This document shows, piece by piece, positions 62,671 through 64,000 of a stretch of 64,000 nucleotides of DNA (position 1 is the first letter of the stretch; each line of letters begins with the position of its first letter). Both the position numbers and the translations under genes were made by a program. Source of the stretch: Mycteria americana (taxonomy: Eukaryota; Chordata; Aves; Ciconiiformes; Ciconiidae); NCBI RefSeq assembly GCF_035582795.1, contig NC_134368.1, positions 11,433,501-11,497,500 of the forward strand. The letters are read 5' to 3'. Under the pieces are notes generated by a model, which did no database searches, was not told the origin of the DNA, and saw only the letters and a list, made by a program, of their open reading frames with translations.

Positions 62671-64000
62671 GAATACCAGTTCTGAGCTTTTCCCGTCCTT
62701 TTTGGCACAAAGTTTTGCAGTCCTTAAGGCTCAAAACACGTCTGGTGAAGTCTTAATGCGGCTGCTGGACTTAGCACTGGCATGGCTGAGATGTGCTCAT
62801 GCATGGCTTTTTGCTGTCTCACCCGTGGGGATGACCGACCGTGGTGAATGCATTGCAGTGAGCGGCCGAGGATGGTGATGTTTTAACCCCATTGCTTGAA
62901 TATATTGGGGGTTTCAACATGGGCAAACAAATGTGGAATGTAGACATGGCTAGTAGCTTATAGTGGTTTAATTGATTTGTTTTTAATGCAAAGAGCCTAA
63001 ACAATTGAACTAAAAATAATCAGTATCAAGTGATGGTTGCTGTCAGCCCTGTATTTAGCTATTTTGTATCTGTGCTTGATGGATATGCATGCATTTGTAG
63101 GTTGTGCTAGATATTCTCTGGCTATGAAATCGCAGCAGCAGGTTGTGAAACATGTATGAAATTAAAATTTTGAATGCATAGAGGGCATAAAAGTACGGAT
63201 GGCCGTGGAGGCCTTGCTATGCAGGACTATGATGTGCATTTCTAAATAGCTGGAAAAGCTCATCAGACCTTGCAAGGACGAGAAAAAAAAAAAGAATAAT
63301 CCTTAAATGGCTTTAAAATCTAAGCAAATCTTTCTGCCTTCTTTCCTCACTGGTGGATTTCCCCTTGCCCTAGGCTGAGAGCTGTTTAAAAGGAAGAACT
63401 TCAAGTTCTCACTTTTAAGTTTGGCACCATCTTTATCATGTTTACATGTTATTTAATTCTATCCTTTGCAGGACCGGTGTGGGCAGGATGGATTCTGAGG
63501 AGGAAAAACCTGAAAGGCTTCAAGAAAAGGGGGTGGGCCAGGTGTCCAGGAATAGTTTTTATCCTTTTTCCTGCAAATGGAAGCCTCTTGCTAGCTGGGA
63601 GAATCAGATTTGGTTCAGCTTTTTGTTCATTTGAATGAAATCCGGTTTATGAAAATGGAGCATTTATCATTGGTCTTGCCTTTCCTGTTGTGTTCCCTTG
63701 CTGCACTTTGATTCAGAGTAACAAGATCCCAACTGGGAAAGGCAAATGAAAAGAAAGTTTGGGACTCTACCTGGGCACTGGAGTTTCTTTGAGATGTATA
63801 ATTCATCTATACACCTTGGTTTTATATTTCTCAGTAAAAGTAAATAAACTAACAATGGGTACCAAGTGGGATAGCAGTGAACTTTGTGTTAGGACTGAAT
63901 AATGGATCTCATGATAAGATGCATGTGAAAGACACGGTCATGGTTGATAGTCCTTTCACTGTAATGCTTTTGTGCATGCTGTTTATAATGCATTATTAAC
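62671..64000 (+). other. MSANTD1: MSANTD1 intron (end of window)
   Basis: Unique-looking AT-rich sequence. A splice-flanked stretch at 63472-63540 contains ATG GAT TCT GAG GAG GAA but does not match MSANTD1. Nothing else of note is seen. Confidence 0.5.

Overview
This window looks like bird nuclear DNA. Two things show it. It carries the 3' end of a vertebrate gene with many short exons and GT-AG introns, and its recognisable dispersed repeats are nearly all CR1 LINEs. One CR1 copy keeps the short ATTCTATG tail repeats typical of avian CR1 (45196-45211). The species cannot be named from the sequence.

Region 1 (1 to about 16.3 kb, plus strand) is the 3' end of the huntingtin gene HTT. Thirteen coding exons join without a frame break and give the last 652 residues of the protein, the C-terminal HEAT-repeat (C-HEAT) part, ending in a TGA at 12872-12874. 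If the intron structure matches human, these are exons 55 to 67. The CAG/polyglutamine exon lies outside the window. Two 5'-truncated CR1 copies sit antisense in the introns. A striking 48-bp-arm foldback lies in the intron before the penultimate exon. A long 3' UTR follows, with a (CTT)8 tract, two Pumilio-type motifs and several AATAAA signals, the best placed at 16278.

Region 2 (about 16.3 to 54.6 kb) is a large intergenic interval with no recognised protein gene. It holds CR1 fragments of several ages: a decayed copy interrupted by a younger 84-bp CR1 tail (22.5-23.9 kb), an ancient tail (23.9-24.3 kb), a long ancient copy (36.2-37.6 kb) and a young tail (45.0-45.2 kb). It also holds GC-rich blocks (25.4, 39.5, 47.1, 52.3 kb), splice-flanked stretches that could be exons of unannotated transcripts, and a 240-codon antisense open frame of doubtful meaning.

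Region 3 (about 54.6 to 64 kb, plus strand) opens with MSANTD1, the known neighbour of HTT in human. Its first coding exon (54900-55153) encodes most of the Myb/SANT-like DNA-binding domain. About 235 bp upstream is a perfect RFX X-box followed by CRE-like half-sites, a likely regulatory element. The rest of the window reads as MSANTD1 intron: simple repeats, one decayed CR1 (61.67-62.67 kb) and no further recognisable MSANTD1 exon. The HTT-MSANTD1 order and orientation match the human locus, so synteny is conserved.

The best candidates for something undescribed are the near-perfect foldback in the HTT intron (10958-11066), a second pre-miRNA-sized hairpin at 53474-53550, a phase-compatible three-exon chain with a promoter-like start (31.5-33.7 kb), and the X-box module in front of MSANTD1. 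I found no strong evidence for a novel multi-gene system.
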